A stretch of 64,000 nucleotides of DNA from a bacterium (GTDB lineage Bacteria > Actinomycetota > Acidimicrobiia > Spongiisociales > Spongiisociaceae). The number at the start of each line of letters is the position of its first letter. The first letter of the stretch is position 1. Below, one piece after another: positions 1 to 7,854 of the stretch. The notes beneath the pieces were generated by a model. That model saw only the letters and a program-made list of their open reading frames with translations. It was not told the DNA's origin and did not search any database. A program made the position numbers and the translations under genes. The stretch spans positions 1 through 64,000 of the forward strand of contig JAPOQZ010000244.1 of the NCBI GenBank assembly GCA_026710435.1, written 5' to 3'.

Positions 1-16
1 CCAGCCCCTCGCAGAG

Positions 17-119
17 GGTACGGCGGGACGCGTTCGACGCCGAGGAGGGGGCGGTTGGGGGAGGGCCCGCCGGAGGGGACCACCTCGACGGGTTTCGCGG
101 TCTCGGCTCCCCGGAACCG
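17..119 (+). repeat. Dispersed repeat R3, copy 1
   Basis: GC-rich non-coding stretch that recurs in recognisable form near 10077-10195 and 15296-15412. Shared blocks include GCGGGACGCGTT, CGCCGAGGAGG and CCCGCCGGAGG, followed by a TTTCGC block. No gene is supported in bases 1-170. The copy is close to the left window edge and may extend beyond it. Confidence 0.6.
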
Positions 120-170
120 GTGCGTGCCAGGCAGAGGAGGCTATCTCCAGCGAATTCCCGATACAGGACA

Positions 171-310
171 CTAGGGCGCGTTCACGCTATGTGGCAGTCG
201 TTTTGGTATCGCGCGGTCGCGTGGCTGGTCTGTGGGGCAGCGGTGGGATATGGCGCCGATAGCGGTCCAGAGCACGCCGCCCGCAACGCAGACCGACCAC
301 GATCAAACTA
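171..310 (+). repeat. Dispersed repeat R2, copy 1
   Basis: It starts with CTAGGGCGCGTTCACGCTA and ends with GACCGACCACGATCAAACTA. The same ends occur at 2016-2126 and, inverted, at 44683-44747. The interior (AGAGCACGCCGCCCGCAACG block) is shared with the 2016 copy. The last three bases (CTA) are the TAG stop codon of the minus-strand dehydrogenase gene at 308-1090. Confidence 0.75.
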
Positions 311-1090
311 ATAGGGTGTATCTCCTCCATCGACGTTGATAGCTTGGCCCCTGATGATCAGGGCATCGTCCGACAGGAGGAAGGCGATCACCTTGCCTAC
401 CTCCAGCGGGCTGACCCGCCTGCCCAGTTGCGCCGGTCCCATCCCCGACAGGAGCTCGTCCGCCGGCATGTCGAGACGGGGTGACAACCACTCAGCCACC
501 CCGCGCAGCATCGGCGTGTCGACACCTCCCGGGCAAACCGCGTTCACGTTGATGCCGAGCTCCGCCCACTCCATCGAAAGGGAGCGGGTGAGGCCAATCA
601 CGGCGGCCTTGGAGGCGTTGTAGGCGGCCATGTTGCGGTAACCCACCTTGCCGCAGTTGGACGAGACGTTGACGATGGCACCCCCGCCCGCCGCCTTCAG
701 GTGCACGCCTACGGCCTGCGCCACCAGGAACGACCCGGTCACGTTCACATCCAGTTGGCGGTTCCAGTCGCCGCCGGTCGCGTCCCAGGCCTCATCCAGC
801 GTCACCGTCCCGGCGTTGTTGACCGCCCCGTCGAGGCGCCCGAAACGGTCCAACGTCTCTCGAACTACGGCGGCAACATGGGAGGTCGAGGAGACATCCC
901 CCTCGAAAGCGCAGGTCGAGGAGCCCTCGGAGTCGACCATCGCGGCGACCCTCTCCGCTCGGTCGAGGTCCAGGTCCATCAGCGCCACCAGGCCGCCCTC
1001 GTCCAGGATCGCTTGGGTGATTCCGGCACCTATCCCTCCGGCGGCGCCGGTCACCAGGTAGACGCGTCCCGCCAGCATGCAGCCGCTCAT
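308..1090 (-). CDS. Short-chain dehydrogenase/reductase (SDR)
   Basis: A 260-residue classical SDR of usual family length. It has the N-terminal dinucleotide-binding motif TGAAGGIG (from about residue 14), the NNAG motif, an active-site Ser in NVSSNCG and the catalytic YNASK pair near residues 157-161. SDRs of this FabG-like class oxidise or reduce hydroxyl/keto groups with NAD(P)(H); the substrate cannot be read from sequence. It lies 10 bp downstream of a second SDR on the same strand, so the two are probably one operon. Starts at MSGCML or four codons later are both possible; the ribosome site is weak. The stop codon TAG is the outermost triplet of repeat R2. Confidence 0.85.
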   Translation of the reverse strand: MSGCMLAGRVYLVTGAAGGIGAGITQAILDEGGLVALMDLDLDRAERVAAMVDSEGSSTCAFEGDVSSTSHVAAVVRETLDRFGRLDGAVNNAGTVTLDEAWDATGGDWNRQLDVNVTGSFLVAQAVGVHLKAAGGGAIVNVSSNCGKVGYRNMAAYNASKAAVIGLTRSLSMEWAELGINVNAVCPGGVDTPMLRGVAEWLSPRLDMPADELLSGMGPAQLGRRVSPLEVGKVIAFLLSDDALIIRGQAINVDGGDTPY

Positions 1091-1100
1091 TTCAGCACCA

Positions 1101-1874
1101 TCACCAGGTAGGCCGGCTGAGTACGCCGCCGTCCACCACCAGGTTGGTCCCTGTGACCCAGCGGGCCAGGTCGGAGCAGAGGAAGACGCAAGCGTCGCCT
1201 ATGTCCTCCGGTGTACCGAGCCTCCCCATCGGGCATGCGTCCCGCCAGCGCCGGACGCCCTCCGGCCAGGCTGAGACTATCCCGGGGCGGGTTATCAGAC
1301 CGGGCGAGACGGTGTTCACCCGGATGCCCGCAGGCCCGTACGCGAGTGCCGCTGCCCGGGCGTGCATTATGAGCCCGGCCTTGGAAACCGAGTAGTGCCC
1401 GTGGCCCGGCGCCGGATTGGTGCCCTCGATCGACGAGATATGGACGACCGACCCACCCCTGCCTCCGGAAACCATGGCAGAGGCAGCCGCCTGGGTGAGA
1501 CGGTGGACCGCGGTGAGGTTGGTGTCGATCATTTCCGACCATTCCCCATCGGTGAGGTCCGCGAAGGGCGCCACCGGTTGGATACCGGCGTTGTTGACGA
1601 GCGCGTCCAAGCGACCGAGATTCTGCACGACCATCTCAACCAGTTCACCCGGACCGTCGGCCGTGGTGAGGTCGGCTACCACTCCGGCCAAGGGCTCCCC
1701 GCCCCGATCGCGCAGGTGGCTCACCGGCGAGGAGCGAGTGTGCGCTACCACCGTGGCGCCGGTGGCCACCAACCGGCGGGCGATTCCGGACCCGATGTTG
1801 CCGCCGGCACCGGTGACCACCACAACCCGGCCGGCGAGGTCGACCATCTCGGCAGGAGAGGGAAGGTCACTCAT
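1101..1874 (-). CDS. Short-chain dehydrogenase/reductase (SDR)
   Basis: A 257-residue classical SDR. Visible are TGAGGNIG at about residue 20, NNAG, the active-site Ser in HISSIEG and the catalytic YSVSK. The start MSDLPS was chosen because AGAGGAG lies 6 bases upstream; longer reading would run into repeat R1. It is the first gene of a probable two-SDR operon with 308-1090. Both are FabG-like but are clearly different proteins, not a recent duplication. Substrate unknown. The promoter region is largely occupied by repeat R1 (1914-2019), which begins only 39 bp upstream of the start codon. Confidence 0.85.
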   Translation of the reverse strand: MSDLPSPAEMVDLAGRVVVVTGAGGNIGSGIARRLVATGATVVAHTRSSPVSHLRDRGGEPLAGVVADLTTADGPGELVEMVVQNLGRLDALVNNAGIQPVAPFADLTDGEWSEMIDTNLTAVHRLTQAAASAMVSGGRGGSVVHISSIEGTNPAPGHGHYSVSKAGLIMHARAAALAYGPAGIRVNTVSPGLITRPGIVSAWPEGVRRWRDACPMGRLGTPEDIGDACVFLCSDLARWVTGTNLVVDGGVLSRPTW

Positions 1875-1913
1875 TACTTGCTCCTCTCGGTTGTTCGCGC
1901 CCGGGACAGGGGA

Positions 1914-2019
1914 CCAGGAGGGTACTGAGCAATCCACCAGCGCCTGCCAGGCGCCGACATGCTTCCTGGGTTGGCGGGCGACAGGCCCGAGCAACCGTCA
2001 CTGTTCAGCACCCTCCTCG
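1914..2019 (-). mobile_element. MITE-like repeat R1, copy 1 (degenerate)
   Basis: Inverted copy of the R1 element, with ends CCAGGAGGGTACTGAGCAAT and ATTGTT-type TTCAGCACCCTCCTCG. The terminal inverted repeats are slightly decayed compared with the copies at 6212, 59449 and 63446. Its right end (CTCG, from CTAG) is shared with the left end of repeat R2 at 2016. Confidence 0.75.
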
Positions 2020-2126
2020 GGCGCGTTCACGCTGTACGCAGTCGTAACGGTACCGCGGGTCCTGTGCATCGGCGGTGGCGGTCCAGAGCACGCCGCCCGC
2101 AACGCAGACCGACCACGATCGAACTA
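2016..2126 (+). repeat. Dispersed repeat R2, copy 2
   Basis: Starts CTCGGGCGCGTTCACGCTG and ends GACCGACCACGATCGAACTA, nearly identical to 171-310 at both ends. The final CTA is the TAG stop codon of the minus-strand cupin gene at 2124-2570. It is fused at its left end to repeat R1. Confidence 0.75.
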
Positions 2127-2570
2127 CTCCCTAACGTAGCCGGGGATCCGGTCGGCGGCAGCCGGGTACCGGCCCATCAGTTCGACCGCTTCGCCCAGCT
2201 CGAATCCCTCCTCGCGGTAGGGCGGGGCCATGGTGGCGCCTACCAGTGACCAGGCACCCGCTGTCCGAGCTCCCATCCACACACCGGCCCGTACCGCCAC
2301 GCATGGTCGTTCCCCTGCGGCCAGATCGTCACCGAGCACGGGGGCCTGCATGCCACCTTCCGGCTCCAGCAGCAGCATCTCCACCGGGTCCCCCGCGTAG
2401 TGATGCCATAGTTCCGCCGCGTCGAGACGGTGCAGCGCCGAGAAGTCGCCGGGCTGGAGGAGGTAGTAGATACCGCTTCCATGCTCGTCCTGCCAGGTGC
2501 GCGCCCACATCCCCCCTTCCTCGGGAAGCGGCAACAACCCGAGCAGAGCGACCACTTCGGCGCCGGTCAC
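2124..2570 (-). CDS. Cupin-superfamily protein (DUF985 type)
   Basis: A 148-residue protein matching the small DUF985-like cupin family, with recognisable segments YYLLQPGDFSALHRL, ELWHHYAGDP and the C-terminal GATMAPPYREEGFELG. Cupins of this family are beta-barrel proteins of poorly defined, possibly sugar- or nucleoside-related function. The start is a GTG whose GTGA overlaps the TGA stop of the upstream amidohydrolase, so translation is coupled. This suggests a role linked to that deaminase, but the role is not known. The TAG stop is the first triplet of repeat R2. Confidence 0.8.
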   Translation of the reverse strand: MTGAEVVALLGLLPLPEEGGMWARTWQDEHGSGIYYLLQPGDFSALHRLDAAELWHHYAGDPVEMLLLEPEGGMQAPVLGDDLAAGERPCVAVRAGVWMGARTAGAWSLVGATMAPPYREEGFELGEAVELMGRYPAAADRIPGYVRE

Positions 2571-3871
2571 CCGGCCAGCCGCCTCGCCCGTCGCACCATC
2601 TCGGACCGCACCGACGAGGTGTCGATCGAGATCACCCGACCGTCCTCGACCACCTGGCGTCCTCCCACCCAAACCGACCGGACTGCTCTCGGCGATCCGG
2701 ACCAGACGACTCGGGCGACCGGATCGTCCTCGCCGGGGATCACCGGATGCAGCGCCGGCTCGGAGGCCGATACCTGCACCATGTCAGCCCGCGAACCGGG
2801 AGCGAGGCGCCCGAGGTCGGCACGGTCGATGCAGTCGGCAGCTCCGGCGGTGGCCATATGGAGAGCTTGCTGGGCCGGGAGGACGCCGGCGTCTCCTGCT
2901 TTCTGGCGCGCGAGGCGGATCGCCATCCTCATCTCCTCGAACAGGTCGAGGCGGTGGTGGGACGCAGGCCCGTCGGTGCCCAGACCCACCCGGACACCTG
3001 CCTCTGTCAGGTCCAGCACTCTCGCCACGCCGGAGCCGTGCTTGGAATTCGAACACGGGCAGTGGGCCACCGCCACCCCGTTCCGCGCCAGGGTCTCGAT
3101 GTCATCGTCCGACATCCAGACGGCATGGGCAGCCAGCGCCCTGCCTTCCAGAAGTCCCAGTGACTCGAGGTACGCAGGCGCGGACATCCCGGACCGGCCA
3201 CGCACCGCACTGTCTTCCCATTCCTGCTCTGCCACATGGATGTGTACCAGCATGCCCGTCTCGGAAGCGATCTCAGCGATCCGCCGGAGGCACTCGTCGG
3301 ACAGCGAGTAGGCGGCGTGGGGACCCAGACCCACCTCGATCAGATCGTTCGACGCCCAACGCTCCCGGGTGGCCACCATTTCTTCCAACTGCCCCTCCCA
3401 GGTGCCGAACCTGTCAAGCTGCGCATCCTCGATCACCGGAGCGGTCACCAGGCACCTCAGGCCGGCGCCTGCCGCGCCTCTCGCCACGGCGTCTCCGTGG
3501 AAGTACATCTCGACCGAAGTGGTAATCCCGTTGGCGAGCAACTCCGCGGCGCCGGCCTGCATCCCGACCCGTACGTCCTCCGGGGTCAGGCGACCCTCCC
3601 GGGGCCACATGACCTCGTGCAGCCAACGGTCGACGGGCAAACCCTCCCCGGCTCCCCTGAGCAGGACCATCGGCGTGTGGCAGTGGATGTTGACCATTCC
3701 CGGCATCAGGATGCCGTCGATGCGGTGAACCGTTGCGTCGCCGCGGTCGGGTGCTCCGGAAGCCGGCCCCGACCAGACAACCCGTCCCCCGTCCACATCC
3801 ACCACCCCGTCCGGGATAGGACTCTGGTCGCCGGACATGGTCAACAGCAGGTCTGCTCGGTAACGCTCCAT
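2567..3871 (-). CDS. mtaD: Amidohydrolase, probable 5'-methylthioadenosine/S-adenosylhomocysteine deaminase
   Basis: A 434-residue amidohydrolase of the TrzA/MtaD group. Metal ligands are visible as HCH (residues 63 and 65) in MVNIHCHTPM, a later His in HIHVAEQ, another in AHAVWM and the Asp in GLGTDGPAS. These bind a divalent metal that activates water for deamination. The family converts MTA to methylthioinosine and SAH to S-inosylhomocysteine, but also includes other aminohydrolases. The MTA/SAH assignment rests on family resemblance and on divergent transcription with mtnA only 62 bp away. A GGAGACGAAG site precedes the ATG. Coupled to the downstream cupin by a 4-base overlap. Confidence 0.8.
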   Translation of the reverse strand: MERYRADLLLTMSGDQSPIPDGVVDVDGGRVVWSGPASGAPDRGDATVHRIDGILMPGMVNIHCHTPMVLLRGAGEGLPVDRWLHEVMWPREGRLTPEDVRVGMQAGAAELLANGITTSVEMYFHGDAVARGAAGAGLRCLVTAPVIEDAQLDRFGTWEGQLEEMVATRERWASNDLIEVGLGPHAAYSLSDECLRRIAEIASETGMLVHIHVAEQEWEDSAVRGRSGMSAPAYLESLGLLEGRALAAHAVWMSDDDIETLARNGVAVAHCPCSNSKHGSGVARVLDLTEAGVRVGLGTDGPASHHRLDLFEEMRMAIRLARQKAGDAGVLPAQQALHMATAGAADCIDRADLGRLAPGSRADMVQVSASEPALHPVIPGEDDPVARVVWSGSPRAVRSVWVGGRQVVEDGRVISIDTSSVRSEMVRRARRLAG

Positions 3872-3933
3872 CTTCGTCTCCGTTTCGGACTTTCCAGTAC
3901 CTTAGAATCGGTAACCGGACCGGGGAGACAATC

Positions 3934-4986
3934 GTGCAATCGCTAGGAGGCCGTTCACTCGACTGGGTTGACGGGGCCGTCCTCATGGTCGACCAGACCC
4001 GGCTCCCCGACTCGTACGAGACGCTGCGAATCGAGTCGGTACCCGACATGGTCGCGGCCATCCGCCGCCTGTCCGTACGGGGCGCCCCCGCGATCGGGGT
4101 GGCAGGAGCTCTGGGGGTTGTCTTAGCAATGCAGGCTCATGGCACATCGGGCGAAGGACTCGACTCCGCCGTCGCCTTCCTCAGGCAAGCCCGCCCCACC
4201 GCGGTGAACCTGGCGCGCATGGTGGACCGGGTTGCAGCCTTAGCCGGGCAGGGTATCGACCGGGCCTTACGGGAGGCCCTGCGCATTCGGGACGAGGAGA
4301 TCGCCGCGTCGATATCGATGGGCGAGTACGGAGCCGACCTGGTCTTGGAACTCGTCAACAAGCCCAGCGCTCGGGCCATGACCATCTGCAACACCGGCGG
4401 GCTGGCCACGATAGAGCGCGGCACGGCACTAGCGGTGATCCAGACCCTGCATGAGCGGGGGTCTCTTGCGGAGGCCCTGGCCCTGGAGACCAGGCCCCTC
4501 CTTCAAGGCGCTCGCCTCACGACCTGGGAACTCGGCCGGATGGGCGCTCCGCACCGTCTCCTTGTGGACTCGGCGGCTCCGTTCATGCTGGCCCGGCGCC
4601 AAGCAGACGTGGTACTCACAGGCGCCGACCGGGTCGCCGCCAACGGCGATACCGCCAACAAGATCGGGACCTTCTCCCTGGCCCTGGGAGCGCGCAACGC
4701 GGGGGTTCCATTCATCGTGGTGGCACCCGAGTCGACCCTGGACTTCGAAACCCCCGACGGTCAATCCATACCTATCGAGGATCGGGATGGCGACGAGGTG
4801 GTGTCTGTCCGGACCGCAACCACAGCCCCGGAGAACACTAGGGCGGCCAACCCGGCCTTCGACATCACGCCGGTCTCGCTGATAACCGCGATAGTTACCG
4901 ATAGGCGGGTAGTCCGTTTGGATAGGGGTGATAACCTGGACTCGGTTCCGCTCGGTGAGTTGCGCTCGCCACATGCTGAGCTGTGA
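3934..4986 (+). CDS. mtnA: S-methyl-5-thioribose-1-phosphate isomerase
   Basis: A 350-residue MtnA of normal length. It isomerises methylthioribose-1-phosphate to methylthioribulose-1-phosphate in methionine salvage. Diagnostic motifs are RGAPAIGVAGALG, the catalytic-Cys segment ICNTGGLAT, TGADRVAANGDTANKIGT (active-site Asp) and the C-terminal NPAFDITP. The GTG start is preceded by GGGGAGA. Divergent from the deaminase at 2567-3871. No MTA phosphorylase gene is adjacent, so phosphorolysis must come from elsewhere; the phosphorylase at 16968 is one candidate. Confidence 0.95.
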   Translation: MQSLGGRSLDWVDGAVLMVDQTRLPDSYETLRIESVPDMVAAIRRLSVRGAPAIGVAGALGVVLAMQAHGTSGEGLDSAVAFLRQARPTAVNLARMVDRVAALAGQGIDRALREALRIRDEEIAASISMGEYGADLVLELVNKPSARAMTICNTGGLATIERGTALAVIQTLHERGSLAEALALETRPLLQGARLTTWELGRMGAPHRLLVDSAAPFMLARRQADVVLTGADRVAANGDTANKIGTFSLALGARNAGVPFIVVAPESTLDFETPDGQSIPIEDRDGDEVVSVRTATTAPENTRAANPAFDITPVSLITAIVTDRRVVRLDRGDNLDSVPLGELRSPHAEL

Positions 4987-5060
4987 TGAACGCTAGAAAC
5001 CGGGTCTCGATCCCGGGTCTTTCCGATCGATCATCGACCGGAAAGGGAGGAGATTGCACA

Positions 5061-6179
5061 ATGAAGAAACCCCGGAAAATCCTCATCCTCATGGCCTTGG
5101 TCGCCTTGGTGGCCGTTGCCTGCGGAGAGTCGGAGGAAGAAACAACGACAACTGCAGCAGCCACTACGGCTGCGCCCACCACCGAGGCGGCACCCGAAAC
5201 GACCGCCGCGCCTGCCACCGAAGCTCCAACGACCACCGCCGCGGTCGAACCGGTCAGCCTGATCTATGTCAGCCCCAACCCGTTGGGCGTGAACAACTTC
5301 CTGATCCTGGGCGAGGTGGGGACCCAGCGGGTGGCCGAGCGGCGAGGTGGCACCTGGAAGACATTCGAGTCGGTGGATGACTCCACCCGGCGCGCCAACA
5401 TCGAGGCGGCCATCGAGGAGGCGCCGGACGTCATCGTTCTGACCACGTTCACGCTTGTCGAGATGGCCGACGAGTACTCCAAGGCCAATCCCGACCAGAA
5501 GTTCATCATCATCGACGCCTGCCCGGACGAGCCGGCGCCCAACCTGCACTGCGGAGTCTTCCGGGAGCATGAGGGCGCGTTCCTGCTCGGAGTGATGGCC
5601 GGTCATCTCTCCGAGGCCAAGCAGATCGGGTCGGTTGCGGCGCTCGACATCCCGTTCTTCAAGCGGTGGTGGCAGAGCTTCGCCGAGGGAGCGCAGTCGG
5701 TTGATCCCGACATCGCCAACTCGGTGGTGTTCATCGCCGGCGACAACCCGTTCTCCGACCCCGCCCGCGCCAAGGAACTGGCCCTCTCGCTGGCCGCGCA
5801 GGGCCCTGACCACATCTTCGCGGTCGGCGCCGGGTCCAATGGTGGTGTGTTCGAGGCCGCCGAGGAGGCCGGCTTTCTCTCGTACGGTGTGGACGTGAAC
5901 GAGTGCCCCAGCGCGCCCGGCTACATCGTCGACAACAACCTGAAGGTGGTCGACGCGGTGGTCGAGCAACTCCTCGATCAGGTACTCGACGGAACTGCCG
6001 GTCCCGTAGTGTCCTTCGGTCTGGCCGAGGGCGGCACCGGAGTGATGGCTCTGCAACCGGACCTGGCTGACAGCCAGTGTGTGATCGCCGACCATCCCGA
6101 CATCGTTGAGGAGGTCCGCGCAGTAGCCGAGGGAATCATCGACGGCTCGATCGTGGTCAACGATCCTCTGTTCGGCTGA
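5061..6179 (+). CDS. BMP-family nucleoside-binding lipoprotein of an ABC importer
   Basis: A 372-residue Med/BmpA-type substrate-binding lipoprotein. It has a basic N-terminus, a hydrophobic signal segment and a lipobox ending at Cys21 (VAVAC), then a Thr/Ala/Glu-rich linker (about residues 25-65) and the periplasmic-binding fold. Conserved pieces are IDACPDEPAPN, GAFLLGVMAG, GSNGGVFEAAEEAG and VDVNE. BMP proteins bind purine nucleosides or related compounds. The ATG was chosen because GGGAGGAG lies 8 bases upstream. Followed by an ATPase and two permeases, giving a complete importer. Exported and anchored to the outer face of the membrane. Confidence 0.92.
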   Translation: MKKPRKILILMALVALVAVACGESEEETTTTAAATTAAPTTEAAPETTAAPATEAPTTTAAVEPVSLIYVSPNPLGVNNFLILGEVGTQRVAERRGGTWKTFESVDDSTRRANIEAAIEEAPDVIVLTTFTLVEMADEYSKANPDQKFIIIDACPDEPAPNLHCGVFREHEGAFLLGVMAGHLSEAKQIGSVAALDIPFFKRWWQSFAEGAQSVDPDIANSVVFIAGDNPFSDPARAKELALSLAAQGPDHIFAVGAGSNGGVFEAAEEAGFLSYGVDVNECPSAPGYIVDNNLKVVDAVVEQLLDQVLDGTAGPVVSFGLAEGGTGVMALQPDLADSQCVIADHPDIVEEVRAVAEGIIDGSIVVNDPLFG

Positions 6180-6211
6180 TCCGGAATAGTCGGCTTTCCA
6201 GGAGAACCGCG

Positions 6212-6317
6212 CTAGGAGGGTGCTGAACAATGACGATTGCTCGGGCCTGCCGCCCGCCGGCCCAGGCATTTTGCCGGCGGTTGGCAGGCCGCTGGTGGAT
6301 TGCTCAGCACCCCCTAG
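6212..6317 (+). mobile_element. MITE-like repeat R1, copy 2 (intact)
   Basis: A 106-bp near-palindrome. The left end is CTAGGAGGGTGCTGAACAAT, and the right end reads, inverted, CTAGGGGGTGCTGAGCAAT. The inner arms GGGCCTGCC and GGCAGGCC can also pair. It sits between the binding-lipoprotein gene and the ATPase gene of the same operon, and its right end is 13 bp from the ATPase start codon. No coding capacity. Confidence 0.85.
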
Positions 6318-6330
6318 CGGCTGAGATGCC

Positions 6331-7854
6331 GTGACACCGGCCCTCGAGTTCCGGGGAGTAACCAAGCGGTTCCCGGGAGTGCTTGCCAACGACGCCGTCG
6401 ACATGACGGTGAGCGCCGGGGAGATACACGCAGTGGTCGGGGAGAACGGGGCGGGCAAGACGACCCTTATGTCGATCCTGTTCGGCCTGTTCCCCGCCGA
6501 CGCCGGCCACATCCTCGTAAACGGTAAACCGGCGAGGTTCACATCCGCTCTGGACGCTATACGCGCCGGACTCGGGATGGTGCACCAGGCCTTCCGGCTC
6601 TTCCCCACATTGACGGTGGCTGACAACGTGGTTTTCCGCGAGGAACCCACCCGTGGTGGCCTGGTAGACCGGTCGGAGAGCATCCGGCAGGTGGAAGATG
6701 TCGCGAACCGGTATGGACTGGCAGTCGATCCGACCGAGGTGGTCGAGAATCTCCCGGTAGGCGTGTTGCAGAGGGTCGAGATCCTCAAAGCCCTCTACCG
6801 GGATGCGCAGATCCTCATCCTGGATGAACCGACCGCGGTGCTCACCCCCCAGGAACGGGACAAGCTGTTCGAGGTGATCAGGCTACTCAGGGACTCAGGA
6901 CGCACGATCCTGTTCATCACCCACAAGCTCGGGGAGGTGATGTCCCTGTCGGATCGAGTCACGGTTCTCCGCGACGGCAAGTCTGTGGCCCATCTCAACA
7001 CCGCCGACACGAGCCCTGAAGAAATCGCTCGGCACATGACCGGACGCGATGTCGATTTGCACCGGCGGGCGCCGCAACACAGCCCTGGAGATAGGGTGCT
7101 GGCCGTGTCGGACCTCAGCGCGACCGGGGAGCACGGGCGGCTAGCCGTCCACGAGGCGTCGTTGGAGGTTCGTTCAGGCGAGATAGTCGGGGTTGCAGGC
7201 ATTGCAGGAAACGGCCAGAGCGAACTCATCGAGGTGATTGCCGGGTTGCGGACACCTGACACAGGCTCGACCCGCCTCAACGGCGTCGATATCACCCACG
7301 CAGAAGTGTCGGCCCGGCGTTCCACCGGCATGGCCTACGTACCGGAGGACCGCCACGGGGTGGGGACCAGCCACCGGGCCTCGGTATGGGCCAACCTGCT
7401 GATGAGCCACCAGCGCGGACCGGCCTTCCAGCGGAGAGGCTGGTTCAACCTGCGTGCCATCCGCAAACATGCCCGCAGCCTCATCGACGCCTACGACATC
7501 CGATCGGGTCCGATCGGCAGTCCCGTCTCCACTCTGTCGGGCGGCAATCTCCAGAAGGTCGTAGTGGCGCGCGAGATGTCCCACGGGGCTCCTTTGCTCA
7601 TCGCCGAGCAGCCCACCAGAGGGCTCGACATCGCTGCGATCGAGTTCATACATAGCCGCCTGATTCGGTTCCGGGACAAGGGCGGAGCGGTGTTGCTGGT
7701 GTCGGCCGAGTTGTCCGAGATCCTTGCTCTGAGCACCCGGATCCTCGTCATGTTCGAAGGGCGGATCGTCGCCGAGTTGGACCCGGCCAAGGTCACCGAG
7801 GCCGGCATCGGCCTGTACATGACCGGAGCACACGCGGAGCGCTCGGATGGCTGA
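6331..7854 (+). CDS. ABC transporter ATP-binding protein, nucleoside importer (two NBDs)
   Basis: A 507-residue duplicated ATPase of the RbsA/NupA class. NBD1 has Walker A GENGAGKT, signature-like PVGVLQRVEI and Walker B ILILDEPT. NBD2 has the usual degenerate Walker A (GIAGNGQSE), signature LSGGNLQK and Walker B LLIAEQPT. It energises the importer formed with the BMP lipoprotein and the two permeases. The GTG start is assigned from the first conserved residues; a good ribosome site is not visible because repeat R1 ends just upstream. Overlaps the next gene by 8 bases. Confidence 0.92.
   Translation: MTPALEFRGVTKRFPGVLANDAVDMTVSAGEIHAVVGENGAGKTTLMSILFGLFPADAGHILVNGKPARFTSALDAIRAGLGMVHQAFRLFPTLTVADNVVFREEPTRGGLVDRSESIRQVEDVANRYGLAVDPTEVVENLPVGVLQRVEILKALYRDAQILILDEPTAVLTPQERDKLFEVIRLLRDSGRTILFITHKLGEVMSLSDRVTVLRDGKSVAHLNTADTSPEEIARHMTGRDVDLHRRAPQHSPGDRVLAVSDLSATGEHGRLAVHEASLEVRSGEIVGVAGIAGNGQSELIEVIAGLRTPDTGSTRLNGVDITHAEVSARRSTGMAYVPEDRHGVGTSHRASVWANLLMSHQRGPAFQRRGWFNLRAIRKHARSLIDAYDIRSGPIGSPVSTLSGGNLQKVVVAREMSHGAPLLIAEQPTRGLDIAAIEFIHSRLIRFRDKGGAVLLVSAELSEILALSTRILVMFEGRIVAELDPAKVTEAGIGLYMTGAHAERSDG

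Noticed and set aside
5031-6788. A 585-codon open frame on the minus strand opposite the BMP lipoprotein and ATPase genes
   Set aside because: It lies antisense to well-conserved genes, crosses repeat R1 and has no motif of its own; long antisense frames are expected in high-GC DNA.
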